A DNA stretch of 16,778 nt from Entrophospora sp. SA101 (GCA_958430865.1 CAUDNR010000918.1:1-16778); one strand, 5' to 3'; counted from the first letter of the stretch, positions 1 through 11,157 are shown. Made by a program: numbers and translations. The notes: generated by a model not told the origin, from the letters alone.

Positions 1-419
1 CGTGACAGTTTTGGATTCACAAGATCTATATGTGTAACATCGAGTTGTCCCCCCCATTTATTTACTTACCCCTAGGTTATATCCCATAAAAGATCTATTA
101 TTGTGTGGTTTCCGAGGTCCTGTAACCAGAAAAAGAATTGGGTAGTCGATATCCAATATTAATAATAATAATATTCCACAACAATGCAATCGAATATTCC
201 TCGTACAACTCTTTTTCCAAATTTGGGAAAATCTTTAATGATTATTAATTAATAAATATTTAGAAATTACAAAGTTTTTTTTTCTCATTTCTCCATTTTA
301 TCTAAAAAGAACATAGTTTGTTTATATTTCTAAAAAAAAAATTTTTTTAAATAATATTTTTTACGACAAAAAAAGCCTCGTAAATAATCTAAAATTGTGT
401 GTATATAAATAATTAAAAA
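1..419. other. Upstream region of the ADF-H/PH gene, no gene seen
   Basis: I see no convincing coding exon in this stretch. The left part (about 1-180) is less AT-rich, with a run of seven C at 50-56. The right part is a string of A/T tracts leading to the ATG at 420, as expected for a promoter and 5' UTR. No clear TATA element or other motif could be assigned. Confidence 0.4.
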
Positions 420-2235
420 ATGTCTTGCGATTTAAGTGACCCAGCTATCACAGTAGCATATGAAGAGATCGTAAATGGTCAGGATACCAATTGGTTAGTT
501 GTAATTTTCTACAAATGTTTTTATACATCTGCATATATGCATATATAGATATAGACACAATTAATAAATGATAATTGATTGATTAATTGATTAATTAATT
601 AATTAATTAATTAATTAATTCATTCATTCCAATAATAATTAATTATATGTTTAGGCTTATTCTTGGATATCACGATACAAGAGATAAAATTTCTTTATAT
701 TCTAAAGGTTCACAAGGTCTTGATGAACTTCGTAGTAATTTAAAAGATGAAGTATTGTATGGCTTTCTAAGAATTGAAAATAAATTTGTTTTATTAACTT
801 ATGTCAGTGAGCAAGTCAGGTATTTCTCAATTACAATTAATTATTTTTTTTTAAAGCTATTTGTATATATGGATAGATATATTTATGAAACATAAGTTCT
901 AATAAATAAAGATTTATTTGTTTTATAATTGTTTAATTAGCGGTGTACGAAGAGGTAAATGATAATGATAGTGATAATGGCGACGATTATTATAAAAAAG
1001 TATTTCAATTAATTAATTTGTTGATTAATTGATTGTTTATTTTGGAATTCTATTTGTTATTTAATTTATAGCACGTGCTTTGGTACATGGTAGAGCAGTT
1101 GGTGCATTATTTAAGGTAGGATGGTGATTTATGCACATTGAATAGTTCTTGGTTTCTTTTTATTTGTGGTGCATTCTAAAATTATATGTAATTCGAATCA
1201 TTTAATATTCGTCAAGCAGGCACACCAAATCCAAATCAGTGCTTCAACACCAAATGATCTTACGGAAGCAAATGTTCGCAATCGTTTGAAGCTCAGCGAC
1301 CCATCTGATAAGCATCCACCTACACCAAAAAGAGGTAATACTAATAATAGTAGCAGTACAAATTCATCTATTTCTCAAATTCCATCACCAACCTCTCCGA
1401 AATCAACAGAAAATGAGTCATTTCCAGTAGTTGAAAGCGAGGAAATTATTGAAAGAACATCATCACCACCACAACAATCGCAAGAAGACATTGAAAGACA
1501 AGCTCGTGAAAAAGAAGAACAAGAAATTGCTATTCAGAGACATAATGCTGAAAAAGTTGCCAAAGAGGCAGCCCAACGAAGAGCTCTTGAAGAAAAGCAA
1601 AAACAAGAAGAACTGGAGAAAAAAGAAAGAGATGCTGCTGAAGCAAAAGCCAGAGCTGAAGTTGATCGTAAAAATCGTGAAGAGTCTGAACGAAAACGAA
1701 GTGAAGAACTTCGATCTAAATTTGCTGAATTGGAAAAAAGTGGAAAGGTAAATTATCAAATAAAAGTTTTTTGAGGTGATGGTATATAAAAAGACTAACA
1801 ATATTGTTGTTGTTGTTGTTGTTGTAGGTTACGTTAAATGGATATATTACTGTTCAAGGTGGTGGTGTCTATGTAAGTTTTTTTATTTATATAATCTTTT
1901 TTACTAAAAAAAAAATAAATAAATAAATTAAATTTTAAATTAATTAATTAAAAATTTGATTTTTTAAAAAAAAAATTAAAAAGTTTTGGAAACGCAGATT
2001 TTTTGAACTTCGTGGTAAAACTCTTTACCTTTTCTGTGACGAGAATGACAAACTTCCAATCTCCAAACTTGAACTTGATGGACAAGTTTCTGGAGTAACA
2101 GACGCACAATCCGAAGTTTTGATACTCAATTCCTTCAAAGTTGATTTTAAATCATCTGAATCTTATTATTTCTTTTCTGATGATAAGAAAGATAAAGAAT
2201 CAATTGTCACTGCTATAGGAAGATACGTCAAATAA
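420..2235 (+). CDS. ADF-H (coactosin-like) / coiled-coil / PH-domain protein, seven exons
   Basis: Probable actin-binding adaptor of the cell cortex. Exons read by splice sites and frame: 420-493, 655-819, 941-954, 1072-1115, 1220-1747, 1828-1872 and 1984-2235, giving 373 residues. Residues 1 to about 130 form an actin-depolymerising-factor homology domain. The stretch LTYVSEQVSGVRRAR resembles the coactosin/drebrin core (LITWIGENVSGLQRAK in coactosin). A Ser/Pro/Asn-rich linker follows, then an E/K/R/A-rich predicted coiled coil (about 185-270). The last ~95 residues read as a PH domain, with GYITVQ, FWKRRFFELRG and a closing helix SIVTAIGRYVK. Drebrin/Abp1 relatives usually end in SH3, so the PH end suggests phosphoinositide binding. 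The third exon is only 14 nt but is needed to keep frame. An AATAAA lies at 2244, just past the stop. The fold calls are confident; the cellular role is inferred. Confidence 0.88.
572..620. repeat. GATT/AATT tetranucleotide microsatellite in intron 1
   Basis: A GATT run grades into a near-perfect AATT tandem array inside the first intron (494-654) of the ADF-H/PH gene. It is a simple-sequence repeat, probably length-polymorphic, with no visible function. Confidence 0.85.
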
Positions 2236-3243
2236 TTAAATCGAATAAAAAAATTTTTATTTATTTTTATTTATTTTTTTTAAATTTTTATTTATATTTA
2301 TTTTATATTTATTAATTATTTATTTTAATCTTTAATCTTTAATCATCATCATCATTATTATTAATCGCTATATTAATTTGTTTATTATTAAAAAATATAT
2401 TATTTTTTTTTTAATTAGAATAGAATTTATTTTTTATTAGGATTTTTTTATGAGAACGCGTGTATAAATTATAATTTTTATTATAAGATTTATTTATTAT
2501 TAAAAAATTATTATCCAATATAGTATATATCTGATTGCAAAATGATTTTATTTAATTCTAAAGAACCTTGATCGTGCATTGTCATCAGACACTTACAGAA
2601 ATCTAAAGTAAAATCACATATTATGCGTGTAAAAATCATTTAATTTATTATTAAAAAATATTAAGTATTAAGTATTATTATTAATTATTTTTTTTTTTAA
2701 TTATTATTATACCCAAATCTCTATTTGTAAAGAGATCACGATTCATTGAAAAAATCTATTATATAATAAAATAAAAAAGTTATTGTTTTATAAAAAATTA
2801 ATTTTAAATCCATTATGTATTATATTATTGTATTAGTAGTATTGTATGAATGAATGAGAGTGTATGTATGTGTATGTATGTATTGTATGTTATATATTTA
2901 TATATTGTATTTAAAAATAAGTAATTCTATATATTTAAATATTAATATAAAAAATTGTTTATATATATTAATACATAGAAACTAAAGTAATACAACTATT
3001 ATGAAAAGAGGGTAAATAATAAATATATTAATAGAATATGAAGAATAAAAATATAATCGATGAAAAAAGTATGATGATAATAATAATGATACATGATAAA
3101 AATACACATATATCCCTTGGCATTTTACTAAAGAAAGATTTAAAATAATAAATAAAAAACTTAAATAATACTATTTACACAAGTTCATTACATAATCTAT
3201 TTCTTTCTTGTCTTTTTTTTTTTTTTTTTTGAGAAATTAAAAT
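2236..3243. other. Intergenic region between convergent genes
   Basis: About 1 kb of extremely AT-rich DNA between the stop codons of the ADF-H/PH gene (+) and the ARF6 gene (-). It should hold the 3' UTRs and polyadenylation sites of both; AATAAA at 2244-2249 fits the upstream gene. A long T tract at about 3213-3230 lies just beyond the ARF6 stop. No coding exon or RNA gene was recognised. Confidence 0.6.
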
Positions 3244-4166
<923 letters not shown>

Positions 4167-6977
4167 TGTTGTTATTTAATATATTATAAACGACTATTTT
4201 TTTTTATATAATGAATGAATTTTAAAAAAAGTAAAGGAAAGGGTAATTCGCTTTTTTCGCAAAATAAAATAAGTTACTAGAAAAGATAGAATAACAGCTG
4301 GTAAAAATTTTATATAACGATTTATTCACGAAATAATAAAATTAAAATAAAGGTACAAGTAGTGGTAGTGAGTGAGTGATGGATAGATGGCAGTAATAAT
4401 ATTAATAAAGTTGATGGAATTGTGGTTTTAATAAAAAAAATGTACCAAAGGTGTTTTTGATTTAGTGTGTTGGGTATGAGTTTGTTGTAGAATATTTTGT
4501 TATTATTTATTATATTATATATACTATTATCAACTTCTTTTTTTAATTGAAAAAAAATAGGAATTAACTGCACAAAAAATAGTACAAATTTTAATTGGTA
4601 ACAAATTTATTCTTTTGCAGTTTAAAATTTTTTTGCACGACATTTTGGGGTACAAAATTTTGGGTAAACAAAAAATTTAATAAAATTAATTAAGTTTAAA
4701 TATATTAGTATTATTATGTAATACATTGACTGACGGCTAGCTCGGATCTATGACAGCAGCAACAACATTCATTACATCAATATGAACAAAACTTCTCAGC
4801 TCCCGCTACCATAAATTCGTATAACGAGAAAGACCATTTATCTCCGCTGGCTTCTTCCATTATTGTCTCCCCCCTCCCTTCATAAATAATGGATAAAGCC
4901 ATGATGGATGTCACATGAAGCGGGTGCCCGATTCCACAAAGTTGTGGATGAGTTCTAACCACGTCACAAGTTGTCAAATTTCCCATTATGATAGATGGAC
5001 AACCAATCAGGATTCAGAATTCAAATTTCTATAAATTCAAAAATTTTATTTTAGTATGTGATGGTTTTAAATGGAAAAGCTAATTCTTGTAATAGATTTG
5101 CTATCTTTAGAACTTGCAAAGGTTCAGATCTCTTGCGAATTTGCATATCCTAACAAAATAGTAAATATTAAGACAACAACACCTGCATTCTTGTGAAAAT
5201 TTTCTTATGGTAGAAAATTATTCTTGTGCATTACAATTATTTATTTATTTATTAATTAATTAATTTTGAGAAAAAGGGTTCAAAATCGCAGATCTAAGAT
5301 TATAATAATAATAAATAATAAATAATAAATAATATTTAATTTATTCATATATACTATTTATCTAAAATCCAAAAGTTTTTCTTGCAAATACTTTAATGAT
5401 ATAAAAAGAAAACAATTAATTTATCATGGTCAGTTCAGTTCAGAATTAATATAAACAATCTATTCTTAAGTAGTATAATTGTATAATGTGATTGTTGTTA
5501 TGATACCAATAAACAGTCTGGAAATCTGCCTATTTTACCATTAAATTTTTCTTCTTTCTTTGTGTGTGAGTGCGTGTATGATTCTCATATTCTGCTGAAA
5601 ATCTTCATCTTTGAAATAGCAGATACTGATTTCTACAAGTGGGGGAGGGGGAGGGTTTGTAAATGCCTCATAATCAGGCCAGACATGTATTTTATCCAGT
5701 AGAAATTATAATAGTAGGGGTATCTCCAACAAAGATGTCAGTCAGTATTCCTTTGATACAGATAATACCCCACCTTGTGAGCATATAACTTAGAAACAGA
5801 AGGAGGGTGATTTCAACTGTCACATGATTAACTTGGGAAAATCTTTCAGATTCCTTACATTACCATCAGCGGAGGAACCTTCTTTCGAGGCTAGTAATAA
5901 TAATTCCTTGGCAATGGAGAGAAAAGACGAGTATTATTATATATTATTATATAGATTTTCTCATAAACTCACCGTAGCTAAACATTCAAAATTCTTTTTT
6001 TCATTGGTGTCATCCTAATTTAGCATTTACTTTTTAATTTCATTAGTCAGATCCCTTTTCACCGAAATTCTTTAAAGTAAAAAAAGGCCACTAGATTAAA
6101 ATGGTCATTATCCCGCCGCCTTTCTTTTCTACTCGCGCCTTGATGAAACAAACAACGGAGACGATCAATTGAAAAATTTAATTTAATCAAAAAACCGAGA
6201 ATATTTTTAATGGCAGAGGGAGAACGCAATTCAATAAAGCTCAAAGTCACGTTTTCGTTCCGTAACTTTTTCATTGCTTTATTTTTTTAGTATTGGAAGA
6301 AGGAAAAGTTGAAAACCCGAGTAAAAAATCAGATGTGATTATTTATTTAAACTTCAATATAATATACGTATAGTAGATGAAGATTTTGATCCAAGCCATC
6401 GCTTAATAGTGTCGATGGTAATAGTATGTATAATAAATAAATAAATAAATGATGACGACGATGATTTATTAAACATTAGTTATCCAATTTTCAATTTATA
6501 AAAAAGTAATATTAATAACGAAGGAATTGCGAGTGGAAAGCGCAAAAAAATAATAACGACAATTATTCCATATTCAATTACATTTTGCTATCACCAAAGA
6601 ACGAATTAACAATTAATAAATAGAATCGTAGAGATATCACGAATATTGAAAATTGGGTGGCGAAATCAATTTATTATTATACTAACTACTACTAATACTA
6701 TACTAATCTTTATTTTTATAATTAAAGAAAAATCAAACACTTGACGTGTTTGAAATAGTCGTAGGCGTTTATAAAATCATAGGGAGTTTTCTATGGAAAT
6801 TGTGGCTAAGATCAGGGCATAGATAGATTTATTTAGTAGGAAGGATCTCAATAATGCGCCCTGATAGGCAGTGTAAATTTGTTATATAATTTCCAAATTT
6901 GATTAGTGCCTCCACTGATTGGTGGTGTGGGGTTTGAAGATCTGCATGAACTTATATTTGTGGGGCAAACTATATAC
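4167..6977. other. Long intergenic region between divergent ARF6 and BFR1, no recognised gene
   Basis: About 2.8 kb that should contain both promoters, yet is long for this compact window. The only open frames are short (for example 4777-4986 minus, 5824-6018 plus, 6059-6274 minus) and match nothing I recognise. Small structures seen: a G-rich run at 5641-5655; an inverted pair GGGGTAT (5717-5723) / ATACCCC (5765-5771); a hairpin with 8-bp arms at 6733-6740 / 6746-6753; and ATCAGGGC (6811-6818) paired with GCCCTGAT (6858-6865). The patches at 4730-5000 and 5630-5900 are less AT-rich than their surroundings. No tRNA-like A/B box pair was found. Confidence 0.5.
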
Positions 6978-6986
6978 TATATAAAA
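6978..6986 (+). promoter_or_regulatory. Possible TATA element of the BFR1-family gene
   Basis: TATATAAAA lies about 60 bp before the ATG at 7045, after a less AT-rich patch and before a T tract. Spacing fits a core promoter, but such strings arise easily in AT-rich DNA. Confidence 0.35.
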
Positions 6987-7044
6987 AATATTTCTTTTTT
7001 TTTTTTTCAAAATTTTCAAAATAAAATAAATAAAAGAAAAAAAC

Positions 7045-7295
7045 ATGCCTCCTATTTCTTCTGTACAAGAAATTGAAAACAATAAAAGTAACGACGAAAA
7101 AAACAATAAAAGCCAAAATGATAAAATTGTTAATGGAGACACTGATGCAGCAGCATCTAAAAAAATTAATTTGAAACCACCAACTAAACCTGATGAAGAA
7201 GCTCACAAAAAATCTTTAGATGAAATAAATACAAAAATCGATAAACTACGTGAACAACAGGTAGTTTCTTAACTTCCTTCTCGCTTTATTTTATT

Positions 7296-7338
<43 letters not shown>

Positions 7339-8890
7339 TTAATTTATTTATTTATTTATTTTGTTCTTTATTAAATTTAATTTAATCAAACTTAGGCAAG
7401 CATAACTGAGAAATTTGCAAATTTTGTAAATAACGAATCTAAAAGTCAAAAACGTGAAGAATTAAACGCGCAATTGGATAAACTACGTGGTAAACAATCA
7501 GAAATTAAAAAAGTTAGAAATAAAACCTTTGAACAAATAAGACTTACCAATGATTCTTTACAAAAAAAAGTAAGTTATTACTTCAAAAGATTATTTAAAT
7601 TAATTTTATCAATTAATAATAACTCGTATCATTATTTTTTAATAATAACAATAATAAAAGAAAAAAGATTTAAAAGGTGCAAAATCTAAATTAAGATTTA
7701 AATCACTTGAAGATATTGACGCTGAAATTATGTAAGAAATTCAAAATCAATTTATTTATCCGTTCATTTTCATGAACAAAAGGCAATTGAAGAAATAGTT
7801 AACAGTATAATTTTTTAATTATTTTGTCTGTTATCAATTTTTTTATTATAGAAACTCGGAGAAATTAATTGAATCTGGTAATATTACGCTTGTTAGAGAA
7901 AAACAATTAGTTTTAGAAATCTCTGGATTAAAAAAATCTCGAAAAACTGTTGAATCCTTGTCAGCACTACAAATGTCAATTGATGCTGATCAAAAGGCCA
8001 TTGATGAAATGAAAAGATCACTTGAACTTAGCGATTTTAAAGAGATAAATGAAAAGTATGATGAACTAAAATCACAACTTGAGATGGTTAATAAAGATCA
8101 AGCCGAGGATAAAGAGAAACGTAATGAACTAAACGACGAAAAAAAAAGAATAAGGAGTTTGATGGATGAAGAGTATAGTAAAAGAAAATCACTTATGGAT
8201 GAATATCATAAGGCTAAACAAGAACACTACAATTGGCAAAGTGAAGAACGACGTCGTAGAAATGAACTTCAAAAACAAAAAAAAGAACAATACGAAAGAG
8301 AGAGAATTGAAAAATTGACCAAATATAAACTTGACCAAGCATCACTTCCTGCTTTCCAAAGTGAGATTGTGACTTGTGATAATCTTATTAATTATTTCAA
8401 ATCTACTTATGGAATTGTAAAAAATACAACTGAAGGTAACGACAATTCAGCTCAATCATTAGAACCTGAATCAGAAATTAATATTCGTAAACCTGATTCT
8501 ACCAGCAATGTTCCGGAAGGTACAATCTTGGTCAAGAAATCAAATCGCGACGACGATTATTTTACTGGTTCCTCTAAAACATCCAAAAAAAAATCTAAAG
8601 ATAAAAAATCCAGCAATAGCTCCAGACAAACCGCACACTTTCAATTGCCAATCAGCATTATAGAACAATTGGGTTCTGTTCAAGTTATGGTGCCTTTGAA
8701 AAATATTGACGTGGAAAAAGTTATTGACGAGTTGATTGAGAGGAGAAAGTATTATATCGAAAATCAAGATCTCGCAACCAAAAAAAATATTTTAGAAGCT
8801 GAAGCTGAAATTGCTGCTTTAATTAATAATCTTAATAATAACAACAACAATAACAACAATTACAGAAAGAAAAACCAACAAAAAAATGAC

Positions 8891-8927
<37 letters not shown>

Positions 8928-9169
8928 CTTTTAGTAATGATGACGGCAATAATGGTGTTGTTGCTAATGATGATGTTGACAGCACTAAAAATAAAGCTGT
9001 TGATAATATTATTAACAAGGGCGATCAAAAAATTGGTGATTTGTCGACTAAAACAGAAATAGAAACTGCAAGTTTTATTGCTACCACTGCCACCACCATA
9101 TCTCCTCCTCCTCCTCCTCCTCCAACAACAACAACAACAACAACAACTATTACTGTAGAGAATAAATAA
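7045..9169 (+). CDS. BFR1: Bfr1-family (nuclear segregation / polysome-associated) coiled-coil protein, four exons
   Basis: Likely homologue of yeast Bfr1, an RNA-binding protein on ER polysomes linked to secretion and chromosome segregation. Exons: 7045-7260, 7396-7569, 7661-7731 and 7852-9169, giving 592 residues against about 470 in yeast. Family marks are LDKLRGKQSEIKKVRNKTFEQI early, then KLRFKSLEDIDAEI (splicing at AAAAG|AAA avoids a stop), an E/K/R-rich coiled coil from about residue 55 to 330, and LPAFQSEIVTCDNLINYF. A basic SKKKSKDKKSS stretch precedes QLPISIIEQLGSVQVMVPL. The extra length is mostly a C-terminal tail with two poly-Asn runs (about residues 479-512), a Pro run and a Thr run. 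Two strong downstream ATGs are in frame, but the chosen start gives a long conserved-style N-terminus rich in Asn and Lys. Family call is firm; molecular role is taken from yeast. Confidence 0.88.
7285..7362. repeat. TTTA tetranucleotide microsatellite in BFR1 intron 1
   Basis: A long, nearly pure TTTA tandem array with one AATT interruption fills more than half of the 135-nt first intron (7261-7395). It is the longest simple repeat of the window. Confidence 0.88.
8828..8926 (+). repeat. Coding AAT/AAC repeat giving two poly-Asn tracts
   Basis: Two trinucleotide arrays encode runs of about 9-10 Asn each, separated by a short basic YRKKNQQKNDY linker. The first array mixes AAT and AAC codons, while the second is pure AAT and so is probably younger or more slippage-prone. 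It lies in the C-terminal tail of the Bfr1-like protein. Confidence 0.85.
9102..9147 (+). repeat. Coding CCT and ACA trinucleotide repeats (poly-Pro, poly-Thr)
   Basis: A CCT array encoding seven or eight Pro runs straight into an ACA array encoding about eight Thr, just before the stop of the Bfr1-like protein. The low-complexity tail is probably disordered. Confidence 0.82.
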
Positions 9170-9547
9170 ATTAGCAACAGTTTGAAATTAATTAATTAAT
9201 TAACAATTTTATTTATAATAATAATTATTTTTATATATGAAAAATTAAAAACATTTATTTATATTATTTATATTATGAACAATGTTTAAAAATTTGAATT
9301 ATTTATTTATTTATTATTTATTTTACACAAAATATATTAAATTGATTTTTGTAACAACTTTTTATTTATCGATATTAATATTTTTCATTTATTTTCAACT
9401 TTTTTTCATTAGACAAATAATAAATTTATATTATAACAATCAATATAATTTAAAAAAACATTTATATTTTGGCGCGTTAATTTTCTCAAAGCGTTTATTG
9501 TTTAAATTGACACGATGAACGAATATCTAAAAGAATTTCGATAATCA
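9170..9547. other. Intergenic region between BFR1 and the AdoMet decarboxylase gene
   Basis: AT-rich spacer that should carry the 3' UTR of the Bfr1-like gene (AATAAA overlaps its stop codon) and the distal promoter of the next gene. An open frame at 9282-9518 reads as hydrophobic Phe/Leu/Ile/Tyr, as AT-rich noncoding DNA tends to. It is not called as a gene. Confidence 0.5.
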
Positions 9548-9568
9548 AATTGTGTTCTGAACACAATT
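9548..9568. promoter_or_regulatory. Perfect palindrome upstream of the AdoMet decarboxylase TATA box
   Basis: Arms AATTGTGTTC (9548-9557) and GAACACAATT (9559-9568) are exact inverse copies around a single T. The site ends 14 bp before a TATAAAA string and 73 bp before the ATG. Its form suits a binding site for a dimeric transcription factor, but no factor can be named. Confidence 0.5.
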
Positions 9569-9582
9569 CTTTATTTGGAAGG

Positions 9583-9589
9583 TATAAAA
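9583..9589 (+). promoter_or_regulatory. Probable TATA box of the AdoMet decarboxylase gene
   Basis: GGTATAAAAA at 9581-9590, 53 bp before the start codon. This is a canonical TATA string set in a locally less AT-rich context, and it would give a very short 5' UTR. Confidence 0.5.
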
Positions 9590-9641
9590 ATGCAATTTGG
9601 CAATTTTGAATTCGGGAAAATTCATTTTTTTTTAAAAAAAA

Positions 9642-11055
9642 ATGAGTAAAGATTCAATTGATAATCATAATTCTGATAATGTTAATATTACACAGAATGG
9701 AATATTTGAAGGACCAGAGAAATTATTAGAGCTGTGGTTTTATCCTATATCTCCAAATATAGAGAAAAACCACAATAATGAAAACGGAACCAGTAAACTT
9801 GGTTTAAGAACTGTTCCTAAAGAAGTTTGGGATGAGGTTTTGGAAATTGTAAAATGTCATATAATTAGTGTTATTGAAAATGAATATATCGATGCTTACT
9901 TATTAAGGTAGCTAACTATTTTTATTCTTATTAAAAAATTGTATTCTTTTTCAACCAACACGTTCAAAATAAAAATAAAAGTAAATTTTTTTTAATTTTC
10001 CTAGCGAATCATCATTATTCATTTATCCACATAAATTAATCTTGAAAACGTGTGGCACAACAATGTTGCTTTCAGCATTACCAAAATTATTAGAAACAGC
10101 CTTAAAATATTGTAATTTTCATAAGGTTTGGAGGGTTTTTTATTCAAGAAAAAGTTTTATGTTTCCAGAATTACAATCACATCCTCATAACAGTTGGAAT
10201 GATGAGGTGAAATTCTTGGATAAATTCTTTGGTGAGGATTTTATTTTATTTTTTATTTTATTCTTTATTTATATTTATAAATAAAAATTTTAAATGAAAA
10301 ATCCAAACAAAATAGATGATGGAGCAGCCTATACAGTTGGGAAAATTAATGGAGATCATTGGTTTTTATATTTAATTTCACCACAAAATGATATTTTATC
10401 TAATGATCACATTCATTATAATGATTATGTTAATAATAATGATAATAATAATAATCAACAAGAATCAAAAAAAAGTTCTTTACCGAAAGAAACAAAAGAT
10501 TCCAAGCCAATGATCGACATATCGGATCAGACAATTGAAATTTTGATGACAGAATTAAACGAAGAATCAATGAAGATTTTTCATCGTAGAAAAGATGAAA
10601 TCGATGAGAATGATGAGAATGATGAGAATGTAGTAGGTTTAACAGGTGGAACTCGTATAGACAAAATGACAGGCTTGGATAATTTATATCCTTCAGCAAA
10701 ACTAGATTCTTATTTATTTGAACCTTGTGGATATTCATCCAACGGTTTATTAGATGATAGTTATTTTAATGTTCATGTAACACCCGAACCAATTTGTTCT
10801 TACGCTTCTTTTGAAACAAATATTCCTCTCACAAATTCTTCATTTGCTGTGGAATTAATTGAAAATGTAATTTCCATTTTTAAGCCTCGCAAATTTACAA
10901 TGACAATTTTTGCAACTCAAGATGACAAGAATTTTGATAAGGATACTTTGATTAATACAACTAATTCCATTAATGGTTATAATAGAGCTGATAGAATTTT
11001 ATATGAGTTTGATGGTTACAATTTGGTTTTTGGTCATTTTACAATCAAACAGTAA
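9642..11055 (+). CDS. SPE2: S-adenosylmethionine decarboxylase proenzyme, three exons
   Basis: Cytosolic pyruvoyl enzyme that decarboxylates S-adenosylmethionine, supplying the aminopropyl donor for spermidine and spermine. Exons: 9642-9907, 10005-10231 and 10316-11055, giving 410 residues. GIFEGPEKLLELWF carries the two N-terminal active-site glutamates (E23 and E26). The self-cleavage site LSESS is rebuilt across intron 1, with the cut expected between E90 and S91, which becomes the pyruvoyl group. KTCGTT holds the catalytic Cys105, and PCGYS plus HVTPEP hold the proenzyme-processing Ser305 and His318. The last intron joins G|AT to give DKFFDDGAAYTVGKINGDHW. Unusual inserts are an Asn-rich linker (about residues 192-229) and a DEN triplet repeat. 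All key residues are present, so the gene looks functional. The next gene starts 102 bp after the stop. Confidence 0.96.
10603..10629 (+). repeat. Three exact 9-bp coding repeats (Asp-Glu-Asn)
   Basis: GATGAGAAT occurs three times in tandem in exon 3 of the AdoMet decarboxylase gene and encodes DENDENDEN. It lies in a region that is a short, variable loop in other family members. Confidence 0.85.
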
Positions 11056-11157
11056 AATTTAATTTATTAATAAATTTTATCTTATCATCAAAAATCTATC
11101 TCTGATTATACATATCAAAATCGAGATCTTTTTTTATAAATTAAATTTATTTATAAA
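11056..11157. other. 102-bp spacer between AdoMet decarboxylase and MMACHC-like genes
   Basis: Very short same-strand gap. It must hold the 3' end of one gene and the promoter of the next. It contains AATAAA near 11075 and an AT-rich inverted pair, TAAAATTTA-type arms around 11053-11079. No clear TATA box was seen apart from general AT richness. Confidence 0.5.

Noticed and set aside
1431..1751. Open frame of 106 codons on the plus strand and a 112-codon frame on the minus strand (1463-1801)
   Set aside because: Both are alternate-frame shadows of the Lys/Glu-rich coiled-coil exon of the ADF-H/PH gene.
4322..4573. 83-codon minus-strand frame upstream of ARF6
   Set aside because: Its Ile/Leu/Asn/Thr-rich translation is typical of AT-rich noncoding DNA and has no recognisable motif.
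4917..4965. tRNA-like stretch with a CACAA..TTGTG hairpin
   Set aside because: No acceptor stem pairing and no A-box/B-box pair, so no tRNA is called.
5824..6018. 64-codon plus-strand frame
   Set aside because: No family recognised, no splice or promoter support, and short enough to arise by chance.
6059..6274. 71-codon minus-strand frame in a slightly less AT-rich patch
   Set aside because: No conserved motif and no partner exon found; could be a fossil, but not supportable as a gene.
6903..7206. Two overlapping minus-strand frames (6903-7142, 6970-7206)
   Set aside because: Antisense shadows of BFR1 exon 1 with low-complexity Phe/Ser/Leu composition.
9282..9518. 78-codon hydrophobic plus-strand frame before the AdoMet decarboxylase gene
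   Set aside because: Phe/Leu/Ile/Tyr-rich reading of AT-rich DNA; resembles a membrane protein only by base composition.
10294..10314. ATG at 10294 as the start of a separate gene
   Set aside because: It lies inside the last AdoMet decarboxylase intron; splicing at 10315 restores the conserved DKFFDDGAAYTVGK reading.
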